A stretch of 64,000 nt of DNA from positions 149,355-213,354 of the forward strand of contig KV918870.1 in the NCBI GenBank assembly GCA_002049455.2, given 5' to 3'. Every line of letters begins with the position of its first letter. The stretch's first letter is position 1. This DNA is from Porphyra umbilicalis (Eukaryota; Rhodophyta; Bangiophyceae; Bangiales; Bangiaceae). The notes beneath the pieces were generated by a model that was given only the letters and a program-made list of their open reading frames with translations, was not told where the DNA came from and ran no database searches. Positions 39,952 through 49,750 of this stretch are shown here, piece by piece. A program made the position numbers and the translations under genes.

Positions 39952-41696
39952 ATGGCGTCGGCTGGCCGCCACCCACCATCGTCTCCGCGGGCGCCGCAAC
40001 GCCCTGCGGCGGGCGGCGGCAAGGCGGGTCCCCCCGCCGTTGCGGTGGCGGCCTTTTCCCCCGCCCCCCCCCCCCCCCCCTCCCCCGCCCGGCCGCCGCT
40101 GGCGGCGGGTGCGCCGCCCCCCCCGCCACTGTCGCTGCCGGCGGTGCGGCGCCCGTCGGCGCGGCTGGCGCGGCGCCACGCGGCCGCGGCGGCCGCCGAC
40201 GGCGCCGCGCCGCCCGCGCCCGTGCCCGTCCCCCGCCTGCCCGTCGGCGGCGGCGCCGCCGCCGCCGCGGGGCGGTCGATGCACCACGTCGCGCTCGCCG
40301 CCGCGTCGGTCACCGTGGCGCCGAGCCGGGAGGAGCTCGTGCAAGCCGCCGCCGCGCTGTTGCCGCCGCCGCTGTGGCCGCCCCCGCCGGTCGGCTCGCC
40401 TGCCGGGCCGGGTCGGGCGCGCGCGGCGCGGGAGGGGGGGCCTCCGGCCAAGCGCCAGCGGCTGGCGCCGGCGCTGGCGCCGGCGCGGGCTGCCACCGCG
40501 GACATCCCGGCGGGTGGAGCCGCCACCACCACCGCCGCCGCCGCGGCTGCCCTGGGGGGTACGGCGCCCCCGGCGCTGGCCGCCACCGGTCGTGGTGCTG
40601 CTGCCGCCGCCCCGGCAGCTATGCACCGTGCGCCAATGGCTGCCGCCGCGGCTGCGGCTGCCGCTGCCGCTGCGGGAAGGGTAGCCACCCCCCCCCGCCC
40701 CGCGGCACGCCGTCCCCCCCTGCGGGCGCCCCCCCCCCCCGCCTCCTTCCACCGGCGGCGGCGGCAAGTACCGCTGCAACGCAAAGGGCTGCGGACGCAC
40801 CTTTTCCCGCGCCTACAACCTCGCCACCCACCTCCGCGTGCACAGCGGGGCGACGCCGTACGTGTGCAAGGCGCCCGGCTGCGGCGTCGCCTTCAAGTGG
40901 CGGTCGAGCCTCGCCCACCACGTGCGGTCCCGCCACGGGGGGGCCGTGTCGGACTTGTCCCCCTCCACGGGGGGGTGGGGTCCTCCGTGTCCCCGCTGCT
41001 GCCGCCGTCACCACCGCCGGGGGGGTGGGCGGCGGCGGCGGCGGCGACGCGGCTGCCGCTGCCACCGCCACCGCCGTTGCCCGCCCAGTGCGGGCCGAAA
41101 GGGGGGGTGCGGCTGGCCCCGCCCGCCGCAGCAGAGCCCCCCGCGCCGCCTCTTCGTCGCTCTCCCCGCCGCCGGTGGGGGGGCACTCCTCCTCGTCCCC
41201 GTCCCCGGCGCGTCGCGCGCGGGCGGTGGCGCCGGCGCCACCGGGCTCGCCGCCAGGCCTGGCGGCGCTGCCGCGGCTCGGCCTCGCCGCCGGGGGCGTG
41301 GCCGCCGCGCCGCCGACGGCCGCCCGTGGCGTCCACGGCGGCAGCGTCAAGCGGGAGCCCCCCGCGAGTTGGGCGCCCGCGGCGGCGGCGTCCGGGGCGG
41401 GGGCCTTGTCGGCGGCTGGCACACCCCCTCGGCGCCCGGCGCCACCGCCGGGGCCATTGACGACGGTGGCGGCCGCCGCGGCAGCAGACGCGGCACGGCC
41501 CCCCGTCGGCGCTGCCAGCGGCGGTGGCGGCCGCCGCGGGGCGACTCCCCCCGTCGAGTCGCTGCCGAGCGGCTTTTTAGAGTCCATCGAGCTCCCGGCC
41601 GGCGCGTCGGCGATGGAGGCCCTCTCGGCGGTGGCGGTGCACGCGCGGAAGCTCGAGCCCCTCCCCGAGTCGGTCGCGTTGCCGCTACACCCATAA
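39952..41696 (+). CDS. C2H2 zinc-finger protein (two fingers), frame breaks at C/G runs
   Basis: ATG 39952 lies in a good context (CCCACATGGCG). The N-terminal part is Ala/Pro-rich, has a basic nuclear-signal-like PAKRQRL and stays in one frame to about 40726. After the 12-C run at 40729-40740 the frame shifts and two classical fingers follow (about 40772-40937): CNAKGCGRTFSRAYNLATHL then RVH (C-x4-C-x12-H-x3-H), linker SGATPYV, and CKAPGCGVAFKWRSSLAHHV then RSRH (C-x4-C-x12-H-x4-H). After G runs at 40937-40943 and 40969-40975 a third frame carries an Ala/Pro/Ser-rich tail, ending GFLESIELPAGASAMEALSA and a stop at 41694-41696. The product is probably a DNA-binding transcription factor. The frame changes look like homopolymer errors, but an intron or mutation is possible. 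The gene converges on the next gene. Confidence 0.7.
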
Positions 41697-41949
41697 ACGG
41701 CTTAGGGGCGTGTGTGGATGGTCGCGTAGGACGGCCGACGGTCGGCAAGCCGCGGCTGGCGCAGACGCTACCACCGATAACTCACTTTTTGTTTGGTGTT
41801 TTTTTACAATTGAAGGATGCGTGCTGTTGTCCTGGTGCGTCTTGCGACCCTGGCAGCAGCCGAGGTACGGAGTAGGTCGAGCCGACGTCACGGCGTCTTG
41901 CCGGCACCACGGCGGTAGCAAAACGGCAAATGCTGGGCACATGTCACAC

Positions 41950-43488
41950 TCACAGGCGCGCCAACGAGCCACGCGGCGTACACAAGCCAAGAAATAGAAA
42001 CACTGTTGATAACATAGTTGTGACTTCCGACGGCTGGCTGCGCGCCCGTGCCGCCATGGCGGCCACGGCGGCGGCGGCGGCGCAAGACGCTCTTGAAGCC
42101 CCAGCCAGGAGTGCATTCCCCCCACCTTCCCCCACACCCCCCCCCAAAAAAAATTGCACCTCCGGCGCGCCCCCTACCGCCCCCACCACCGCAAGGGTGG
42201 GGTGCGTCCCTTGCGCCCCCCGGGTGGGGCAGCACCCACCCCCTCCTCCGCCGGCGGCAGGGCCAGCCCGCCGACGCCCGGCACGGCCAGCACGTCCCCC
42301 CCCCCACGCCCGGCACGACGCGCACCTCCCCCCGTCGGAGCGCGCCGGCCCCCCCGCGGCGCCGACGCCCGCGGTTGGGGCGGCCACCCCCGCAGGCGCC
42401 GGCGCCGGCGTCGGTACTGCCGGTGCGGCTGGCACGACCGGCGCGGTCGTCGCCCGAGGCGCCTCCCCCCGCCCCCCCACCGCCGCCCGCTGCAGCGCAG
42501 CCGCGTCTGCCCGCACGCGCTCCCCCAACCGCCCGAGCGCGTCGGTCACGTCGCCCAACCGGGGTGCCACCCCCCCCCCAATCATCAGCATCCCCCCCCG
42601 ACGCGAAACAGGGGGCCAACCACCGAGTCGACGACACCGCCGCCGCCCTTGACGCCCCCGCCGCCGCCCACCGCCCGCGGGCCGACGCGTATCCGCCACC
42701 ACCGCCGCGCGACGGCGGCCGACGGGGGCGGGCGCCCCCCCCCCACTGCCGTCGCGGCGGCTCCACCCGCGCCGACACCCAGGACGCCCCCCCCCCCCCC
42801 TCGGAGGGCCTTCCACACCCCCCACGCCCAGTTGTCCCCCCCCGCCTTCCCGCCCTGCACGACTTCCCCCCACCCCACATCCTCCGCCCACGGGTTGAGC
42901 TGCCGCAGCGTCCACACGTACCCGATGCCGTTCATCAAGGCCGTCGCGACGCCGCCGCCGACGCCGACGCCGCAATAGGCGCCGACGAGGGTGCCCCGGT
43001 GCGCAAACACCGCGCCGCCGGGGGTGACGAGCGCCAACTCGGGGCGCACCCGCGTGAGCCGCCCCATGCCGACCGCCCACCCGTGGCCGACGCCCGCAAA
43101 GCAGCCGACCGAGACGCCGACGAGGACGCGGGGGCGGAGCACCGCTGCCGCCGCGCCGCGGCCGACGCGCAGGCGGTACGCGTCGCGGGCGGGGAGGGGG
43201 GGGCGGCCCCCGTCGGGCTCCACGGGGAGACACAGGGGCGGCTGCGCCGACGACGGGAGGGAGGGGAGGGGGGGGGGGCAGTGGGGGGGAGGGGAGAGGG
43301 GGGGGACCCACGCCCGCCGCCGCGCCGCCGGGTGGCGGCAGTGGCGCGGCGGCCGACGTGGGAGGGGGCGGCGGGACTGGGGGCGGCGGCGGCGGCGGGC
43401 GGCGGCGCTCGAAAAACGGCATGGCGGGAATGCCCGTCGGGAAAAACGATGCCCGCGCGGCAGAGGGCGACGCGACCGACGTGGCCAT
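41950..43488 (-). CDS. hypothetical proline-rich protein with hydrophobic segments
   Basis: ATG 43488 (CGCCATGGCC context) starts MATSVASPSAARASFFPTG, followed by a long proline run. After C-rich tracts near 43270-43330 another frame encodes a globular-looking part: ARDAYRLRVGRGAAAAVLRP, VLVGVSVGCFAGVGHGWAVG, HRGTLVGAYCGVGVGGGVAT and GYVWTLRQLNPWAEDVG. The Gly/Val/Ala stretches could be membrane segments. A third frame, from about 42600, has a coiled-coil-like GDVTDALGRLGERVRADAAA and a Pro/Ala-rich tail to 41950 at most; the true stop may be earlier. I do not recognise the family. Tim17/22/23-type proteins have similar Gly-rich segments, but their conserved Arg/Asp spacing was not seen. Homopolymer frame breaks occur as in the two neighbouring genes. 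Confidence 0.45.
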   Translation of the reverse strand: MATSVASPSAARASFFPTGIPAMPFFERRRPPPPPPPVPPPPPTSAAAPLPPPGGAAAGVGPPPLPSPPLPPPPPLPPVVGAAAPVSPRGARRGPPPPPRPRRVPPARRPRRGGSGAPPPRPRRRLGRLLCGRRPRVGGRHGAAHAGAPRVGARHPRRRGVCAPGHPRRRLLRRRRRRRRRDGLDERHRVRVDAAAAQPVGGGCGVGGSRAGREGGGGQLGVGGVEGPPRGGGGRPGCRRGWSRRDGSGGGAPAPVGRRRAAVVADTRRPAGGGRRRGRQGRRRCRRLGGWPPVSRRGGMLMIGGGVAPRLGDVTDALGRLGERVRADAAALQRAAVGGRGEAPRATTAPVVPAAPAVPTPAPAPAGVAAPTAGVGAAGGPARSDGGRCASCRAWGGGRAGRAGRRRAGPAAGGGGGGCCPTRGAQGTHPTLAVVGAVGGAPEVQFFLGGGVGEGGGNALLAGASRASCAAAAAVAAMAARARSQPSEVTTMLSTVFLFLGLCTPRGSLARL

Positions 43489-44392
43489 GGCGCCGTGTCG
43501 GCCGCAACGCACCGGCGGGCGGGGAGGGGCTGGGGGGGGGGGGGGGTGGGGACGGACGGGGGAGGAGCCGGTTCCACCGCCAGGCGACCAGCGGCCACCA
43601 GCGGTGTCGGCCTCGTGCCGCCGCCGCCGAGGATGCCTCCGTGAGCATCACTGGGGGGGGGGGTCGGCAGCCTGCTGGAGATGCAACCGCGAGCCGCACG
43701 AGAGCGGTGGCGTCGGGAGGTGGCGGCGGTGCCGGTGATGAAAGCCGTTGCTCCAGGTACTCCACGTGTTCAATTGTAGTTGGTCGACGGAAGTACCTCG
43801 CTCGAAGCAGCCTTCCTATAGAATTGAGTTGCACACTTGATACGTCTTACAGGGGGCTTACTTTGGGATATTTCCCGCTTGATTAGCGAAGCTTCTTACC
43901 CTCAACGACGCAACGCTCTCTCAGAGACCCACGTGGCATTGGAACTGCGCACTGATTAACTTCCAAGTGGAACCTCTGTGGCACGCCACGTGAAAATGTG
44001 ATCTGAAACAAATGGCCCTGCAATCGTGGGCAGAATCGCGGAGGCGACTGAACTGGCAACCCCCCCCGCTGCTTAACGCCGACCTCGAGGCTTTATCATG
44101 TGGCTCCTATGGAAGCGACCAAAATCCATGGCGGACGCCGCCCTCGTCGACGCGACCAAGGTGCTGCGAGAGAATCACGCCTCTTCCGCGCGGAGGCAAG
44201 GACCACGACTCAACCAACCGTTGCATGCGGTGGTTCGTGTCCATCACACCCGGTCCGAGACACGCTGTTTTCGATGAGGCGCGGAGTTTGTGGCGCCACA
44301 ATGTGGCGCCACACGGCTTTGGACCCAAGCATGTGGCGCCACTAACTTGGATCAAGTCTATCGGTGTGCCATTTTGCCATCCGTTGGCCAAG
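43489..44392. other. no gene recognised; three TGTGGCGCCACA palindromes
   Basis: No coding motif was found. Composition falls from very GC-rich to moderate at about 43740, marking the edge of the gene island. At 44289-44300 and 44302-44313 the 12-bp palindrome TGTGGCGCCACA occurs twice, two bases apart start to end, and a third copy with one change is at 44332-44343. Confidence 0.5.
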
Positions 44393-44777
44393 GGCATCTC
44401 TATCGGGAGGTCATTTTGCCATATCCTGTGCCATATTGCTATACTTCGTGCAAAATCTGAGCAGGATGGCCAGAAGGATAGCTATAGCCATCCTTTGTGC
44501 CAAAGACGTGGACCAATAGAACGACGAGCAACAGCGTCTCTCGAACGCGCCAGTTCGAAATTGTTGTCGCTACCTTGCCACAGGCCCTCTGCGCGCGGAC
44601 TTCGAACCATGCAAGGCGATCATCTATGCTGGAAGGTGCTTATTGAGTCATCCTAGAGGTATGGGCCTTCAGAGGGGGATGAACAGCTGGATTTGCATAT
44701 ACAGCACAGGAATTGACCTATGGCGATGCTCTTGGCTATAGCAATATAGCACAAGATTTGACCGATAGAGATACTCC
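44393..44777. repeat. imperfect inverted repeat, MITE-like, about 385 bp
   Basis: The block around 44393-44443 (GCATCTCTATCGG ... CCTGTGCCATATTGCTATA) recurs inverted at 44735-44777 (GTATCTCTATCGG ... CTTGTGCTATATTGCTATA on the other strand). A second partial unit of the same motif adjoins it at 44700-44735. The arms are imperfect and no target duplication was defined. It looks like a decayed foldback or MITE. Confidence 0.5.
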
Positions 44778-45110
44778 GGGTCATATCGTCACGGCCGGCA
44801 GAATCCCCATCCGTCCCCATCCAAAGCCTATCCGTATCCAAAACTCTGATGGATGGGCGTTTTTGACGTCTGTGAGCGCCCCCCGATTCCCCATCCAAAG
44901 AGTTATTGGGATGGGCTTCCTCGACCGAGGCCAGTCAAAAGTCACCGCACTTTTGTGCAGCACAGCCGTTTCTTTCCGGCCCTCGTTACTTTCGCGGAAA
45001 AATCACGCCATCTCATTGGGCCTGCATCATTTCTACTCTTGCGGCGGGCCCTTGCTAACTGTAGCCCCAGTACTGCTCCCATCTGCTCCGTCTGCTCAGG
45101 CCTTGTCTAG

Positions 45111-45396
45111 TGTCCATTCTACTGCTCCCGAGGCTCAAATGAGCCTCAGATGAGGCTCAAATGAGGCTCCCTCTCATACGGCCTGGAAACGCGGCCTTTT
45201 TGGGGTGTCTGGGGCACCCCCTCCGAGTTTTCATCGTACACAGCCGCCGAGTTGGCCCATCGGTAAGTGGACTGCGCTGAGTCCAAATCTATTCTCAGAA
45301 AGAGCAGCCGAGGCCGGAACGTGGTCACAGAGAGGCATCAAAAATAGGCTCAAATGAGCCTGAGAGGCTCAAATGAGGCGGTCAGTAGAATGGACA
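45111..45396. mobile_element. 286-bp MITE with CTAG boundaries
   Basis: The ends are perfect 14-bp inverted repeats, TGTCCATTCTACTG, each flanked by CTAG (45107-45110 and 45397-45400). Subterminal palindromic repeats of GGCTCAAATGAGCC and its half GAGGCTCAAATGAGG lie at both ends. No coding capacity is seen. The first bases (TGTCyATTC) and CTAG flanks match the piggyBac element at 46404-49543, so it may be a non-autonomous partner of that family. Confidence 0.85.
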
Positions 45397-46359
45397 CTAG
45401 ACGGCGCGTGCATGGCGTGCACAGACGAGTGCTAGCCAATTAGAACGCACAGCTTCAATCACACGCGAATCACGCGGACCATATTCGTCCTTCACGGACT
45501 GATCGGATGCTCTGGCACACGAAGGAGTTACGAGCCAAAATGTGCCATTTCGTCCCTCTTGGGCCGAACACGTTCACGTGTGCGAGATATTTTTTTATAT
45601 CTCGCGCACGTGAACGTGCTCGAAAGTCAACTTGAGCCTCCAGTTGCGATCGTTTCCGCACTTCTGATTGGTCGAAGTGCTGCCTTCCCCACGGTGCGTT
45701 TCTGCCTGTGCGAGCGTGATCTGATCTACTCGTTTTGGCAGCCGATTTTTGAGCACATCGCGTTCATGCATGCCGTGTTGCCGTGAAGACAGCAGTGCTC
45801 GTTTCACGCCCGTTTCACGGAATTGTGTTGCAGTTTATGCCCAATCACGTGCACGACGGCCCGCCGTCTAGACAAGGCCTCAGCGGCGTCCGGGGCACGA
45901 GGTCGACCCTGCTTTTCTGCGTTACAACTCCCATAATTCACATGAGTTGAGGTTAAAATCTTGTAGATTGTGTCCACCCCGTCGACGTCACGACCAGACC
46001 GACGGTCGCGTCTTGTTCACGCCGACAGACAGCGACAGAAGATGACGTGACCTTAAAATTTGCGATGAGTCGGTGACATCGCAAAACGCCGTGCTCCACG
46101 CAGCGCTCTGCTATTCGCTTTGAGAGTGCAAAAAATCCGTCACTTGCACAGTGTGTTGTGGGACGGCACGAAGCGCTCGGCTCCTCCGAGACTGCCCATA
46201 CGTGCTGCACGGCACGGGAGTTCGTGACTCCATTTGCAGCTGTGCCTCCGCCGCGACTCCACCTCGTCGGATCCGGAGCCAGTCGTGAGGACGGCCGGCT
46301 CCAACCGAGGCACGTGCAATTGGCATGCTCCGGAACATACAGTCATTATTCGCTTATGT
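45397..46359. other. no gene recognised; one strong hairpin
   Basis: Short frames only. The one notable feature is the 50-bp hairpin at 45569-45618, listed separately. The rest shows no motif. Confidence 0.35.
45569..45618. repeat. 50-bp inverted repeat (hairpin)
   Basis: The arms CACGTTCACGTGTGCGAGAT and its near-perfect complement at the right side (one T:G mismatch) flank a short T-rich loop. Each arm also contains the palindrome CACGTG. It may be a foldback remnant. Confidence 0.85.
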
Positions 46360-46397
46360 GCCATTCACCTGGAGAGCATGCTCTACAAGTGAATGGC
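46360..46397. repeat. 38-bp near-perfect palindrome next to the piggyBac end
   Basis: The arms GCCATTCAC and GTGAATGGC enclose the perfect AGAGCATGCTCT core; two pairs mismatch. It ends two bases before the CTAG that borders the piggyBac element. Confidence 0.8.
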
Positions 46398-46403
46398 CCC
46401 TAG

Positions 46404-49400
46404 TGTCTATTCCCCCGACCGGATCATATGATCCTTTTCGGATCAATTGATCCGGTTTTTCGATGACCCTTTGTGAGCGAAGCGCTTGTCGGATCCCAAT
46501 TCTGATGCCACAAACGGACTCAGCGAGGCGTGGTTACCCTTGCGACGGCTTGTGGTCCACGGTTCTGACTTCGGTCCTAGAGAGCATCCCAGACAGTGTC
46601 GGTGTTTCGCGGCGCTCCCGACACCCGGAATCCTCAGCATCCCAACGCGTCCGCGCCAACTGGCGAGGTTCGGCGCCACTGTGGCGCCCCCTGTTCGCCT
46701 CTTGCGTGCCACGCACCGCGGGTGCCCTCCGAGGCACATCAGGGGGACACATGCACCCCCTACACTTGGCCGGACACCGGTCTCTCAGGCGCCTGCGCCC
46801 ACCTACCCCTGCCCCACCGCCGATATACCGTGCGAGCACGCCCCCCCTCCACGCCTGCCGCGTGCTGCGGTGCCGCGTGACGGGGTAAGTCGACTCATTG
46901 CCTTCCTTTTTCCCCCTTTGGCCGCTCGGCACGCGCCCGGCGCCACCGGCTCCAATGGCGCCAGACCCGCGCCTCGTGATTGGGGCTACCGTGCACGCCA
47001 AAGCCAAACACGTGCGGTCCCCGGTCGAGTGCGCCAAGGTGTACGGCAGCCTATCCAACGTCAAGATGCTGAATGGGACCGTGACGGCGGTGGAAAGGGT
47101 CATGACGAACAAGCGATATTCAACTTGGTTGACGGCCGGGTTCGAGGCCCCCAACAAAGTGTATGTCAAGAGATTGGGGTTGTGCAACTTCCGCGCCGGA
47201 CCTGCGCCTGACCCTGCCCCCCCCCCACCCCCCACCCCGACCCCATCTTCTGCCGTTCCGGCAGCTCCTGCCGGCCCGTCGACCGCACCACCTACTTCCG
47301 TGCTTGGACGAATGGGACCGACTGGGCGCCCTCCCACCCAAGGTTCCGACGCGGGCGCGCCGACAGCCGCTTTTGGGCAGCTGACACCGCCCCCAACCGT
47401 ACCCGCTGTCGAGCCCGGTATTCCCGCTGCCCTCTCGGCGTCTGCGGTCGGGCAACCAGTGACGGGTCCCACCGTGGCTCCACCGGTGACCGTGTGCGGG
47501 ATGGAGTGGCGCGACCGCGACGCTCTCCAACCGATTGGCGGCCCCGTCCCCCGTCGCACCTGGTCGGTGCGCACGCTGCGAGGGGAGCTTATCGTGGAGG
47601 GCGGAGACAGCGTCGGCTTTGGGCGTGGCCGCACGCCAGTAGACTACTTCCTGGCTGTGTTCCCACAGACGCAGCTGTCCCTGATCTCCATCCTGACGTC
47701 GGCAAAGTTTTCGGCTCGTCGGCTGGCTCCGACGACCCCGGGAGAAGTCCTCAAGTTCTTCGGGGTGCTGCTCTTGGCCACGCGCTTCGAGTTTGGGTCT
47801 CGGGCAGACCTTTGGGCCACAACTTTCTCAACCAAGCACATGCCCGCTCCGGCTTTTGGTGCACGGACCGGGCTGTCGCGCAACCGCTTTGACGACCTGT
47901 GGTCCAACCTCGTGTTCAGTCGCCAGCCGGCGGGCGGTCCGGCGGAGGGAGCCGGTGGGACGGAGCAGTTTCGGTGGACCCTGGTCAACGATTTCGTGGA
48001 GGGCATCAACCAACACCGGGCTGCTCACGTGACCCCCGGGGACACCCTCTGTGTCGACGAGTCTATATCCAAGTGGTATGGGCAAGGCGGCCACTGGATC
48101 TCCATTGGCATGCCAATGTACGTGGCCATAGACCTCAAACCCGAGAACGGGTGCGAGATCCAAAACGCCGCCTGCGGCAGGAGTGGCATCATGTTGCGTC
48201 TCAAGATTGTCACGACTGCGACGGACCACAAGGCCAATCTCTCTGCAGCTGAGCAAGGGCTGCTTCACGGCACGGCCATTTTGCAACGGTTGGTGGCTCC
48301 TTGGGCCGGCTCGGGGCGGGTCGTGTGTGCCGACTCCTACTTTGCCAGTGTCGAGGCGGCCGAGGCGCTGCGGGCCTCTGGCCTCCGTTTTATTGGCGTG
48401 GTCAAGACCGCTCACCGGCGCTTTCCTATGGCAAGCCTCGCATCGCGTGAGCTGCGTTCGCGCGGCGACCACGCCTCGATGGTGCATGTCGACTCGACTG
48501 GGACGCCGGACATGATGGCTGTCCTGTGGCTGGACTGCGACCGGCGCTACTTTGTGGCCACAGCGGGTAGTACCCAACCCGGTACACCCTGTGAGCGCCT
48601 GCGGTGGCGGGAGATGCCGGGTGGGGCACAACGTGTGGCGGTGACCGTGCCCCAGTCCGAGGTGGCAGAGATATACTACTCTTGTGCGGCCAAGATTGAT
48701 CAACACAATAGGTGCCGTCAAGATGACCTCCGCTTGGAGCACAAGTTTGGGACCCACGATTGGTCCCTGCGTGTCAACCTTTCGCTGTTGGGAATGTGCT
48801 TGGTCGATGCGTGGCTCCTGCACACGGGAGCCCGAGGCCCGGCAGCGACGCTTAAGCAAGCCACGTTCTACGAGGAGCTCGCGACCGGGCTGATTGACAA
48901 CACCTTTGACATTGTCGGGCCCCGCTCCCGAGGGGAGCCCGCCGCCGCTGCCGCCGCTGACCAACACCCCACAGTATACGGTGTGGGCACACACCTCGCG
49001 CCAACAACAAAGCGGCGCAAGTCAACGACAGATGGGGCATCCTCCCACCTGGCGCAGCGAGATTGCAGGGTGTGCAAGAAGGACAGGAGCTCACTCGTTT
49101 GCTCTACCTGCCGGGAGAACTCTCGAGGGCGCGAGGTGTTTGTGTGTGCCCCCCGCACCGGTCGCAGTTGCTTTGCACTGCACATGAGAGCGGTGCACGG
49201 CATGGAGATTGGACTGGGGGGGGGATGACGATGCACGTCAACGGTTGCCGATGCGGGGCGACAAGGGGCTGGGGTGTTTTAGAAGGAGCCGCTAGACGCG
49301 CAGATCGAGGGGAGGGGAGGTGTTGGCCCCACCTGAGGACGCCCAGTCGGACCAGCTACAAAGCTGATCACTCTGTTTTGTCATTAGACCCCTCGGTTCC

Positions 49401-49543
49401 GACAAGGAGCGCGTGTGAGTAACTTTGTATGCGCCCTTTCCTTCGTTTTCTTATCAGGATGTGCTGGAATGGGCGATTTCTGGACCGGATCAATTGATCC
49501 GGTCTACCGGATCATTTGATCCTTTTTGTCGGAGGAATAGACA
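46404..49543 (+). mobile_element. piggyBac-family DNA transposon with CTAG boundaries
   Basis: A 3140-bp element with imperfect inverted ends: TGTCTATTCCCCCGAC at the left and the complement of TGTCTATTCCTCCGAC at the right, each bordered by CTAG (46400-46403, 49544-49547). Subterminal palindromes follow: GGATCATATGATCC at 46421-46434 and CGGATCAATTGATCCG at 46439-46454; ACCGGATCAATTGATCCGGT at 49484-49503 and GGATCATTTGATCC at 49509-49522. It encloses one transposase gene. The boundary is not the TTAA that piggyBac elements normally use. Intact ends and an open ORF suggest it may be functional. Confidence 0.9.
46955..49228 (+). CDS. piggyBac-family transposase
   Basis: A product of 757 residues from ATG 46955; the frame is open a little further upstream but only with non-ATG codons. 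The N-terminus has a compact domain (RLVIGATVHAKAKHVRSPVE to VKRLGLCNF), then a Pro/Ala-rich linker. The catalytic DDE_Tnp_1_7 domain follows: PVDYFLAVFP, the first Asp in TLCVDESISKWYG (about 367), HWISIGMPMYVAIDL, the second Asp in RVVCADSYFAS (about 460) and the third in AAKIDQHNRCRQDD (about 582). The C-terminus is the Cys/His-rich zinc domain usual for piggyBac: CRVCKKDRSSLVCSTC ... CFALHMRAVHG. There are no stops or frame breaks. The length is longer than the insect transposase because of the N-terminal extension. Confidence 0.93.
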   Translation: MAPDPRLVIGATVHAKAKHVRSPVECAKVYGSLSNVKMLNGTVTAVERVMTNKRYSTWLTAGFEAPNKVYVKRLGLCNFRAGPAPDPAPPPPPTPTPSSAVPAAPAGPSTAPPTSVLGRMGPTGRPPTQGSDAGAPTAAFGQLTPPPTVPAVEPGIPAALSASAVGQPVTGPTVAPPVTVCGMEWRDRDALQPIGGPVPRRTWSVRTLRGELIVEGGDSVGFGRGRTPVDYFLAVFPQTQLSLISILTSAKFSARRLAPTTPGEVLKFFGVLLLATRFEFGSRADLWATTFSTKHMPAPAFGARTGLSRNRFDDLWSNLVFSRQPAGGPAEGAGGTEQFRWTLVNDFVEGINQHRAAHVTPGDTLCVDESISKWYGQGGHWISIGMPMYVAIDLKPENGCEIQNAACGRSGIMLRLKIVTTATDHKANLSAAEQGLLHGTAILQRLVAPWAGSGRVVCADSYFASVEAAEALRASGLRFIGVVKTAHRRFPMASLASRELRSRGDHASMVHVDSTGTPDMMAVLWLDCDRRYFVATAGSTQPGTPCERLRWREMPGGAQRVAVTVPQSEVAEIYYSCAAKIDQHNRCRQDDLRLEHKFGTHDWSLRVNLSLLGMCLVDAWLLHTGARGPAATLKQATFYEELATGLIDNTFDIVGPRSRGEPAAAAAADQHPTVYGVGTHLAPTTKRRKSTTDGASSHLAQRDCRVCKKDRSSLVCSTCRENSRGREVFVCAPRTGRSCFALHMRAVHGMEIGLGGG

Positions 49544-49750
49544 CTAGAGCCTCAGGACCGCGATCTCTCGCGATCTCGGACTGAAATAGGGTGCTACTTT
49601 TGTGGCGCACCCCTGCCATGAAAACGCATAACGACTGTAATGCTTATGCTTCCAGAAGACCAATTGGATAGGCCCAAACTGCTGCGCGGTGTGGCCAAAC
49701 CACGTGCGACTGGTAGCCAATCACATGGCCTTTTGGTTTCACGCCAGGTT

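Noticed and set aside
38444-40800. Long minus-strand frames overlapping the start of the C2H2 gene
   Set aside because: They are Arg/Pro/Gly-rich, start at GTG, and lie opposite a better-supported coding strand.
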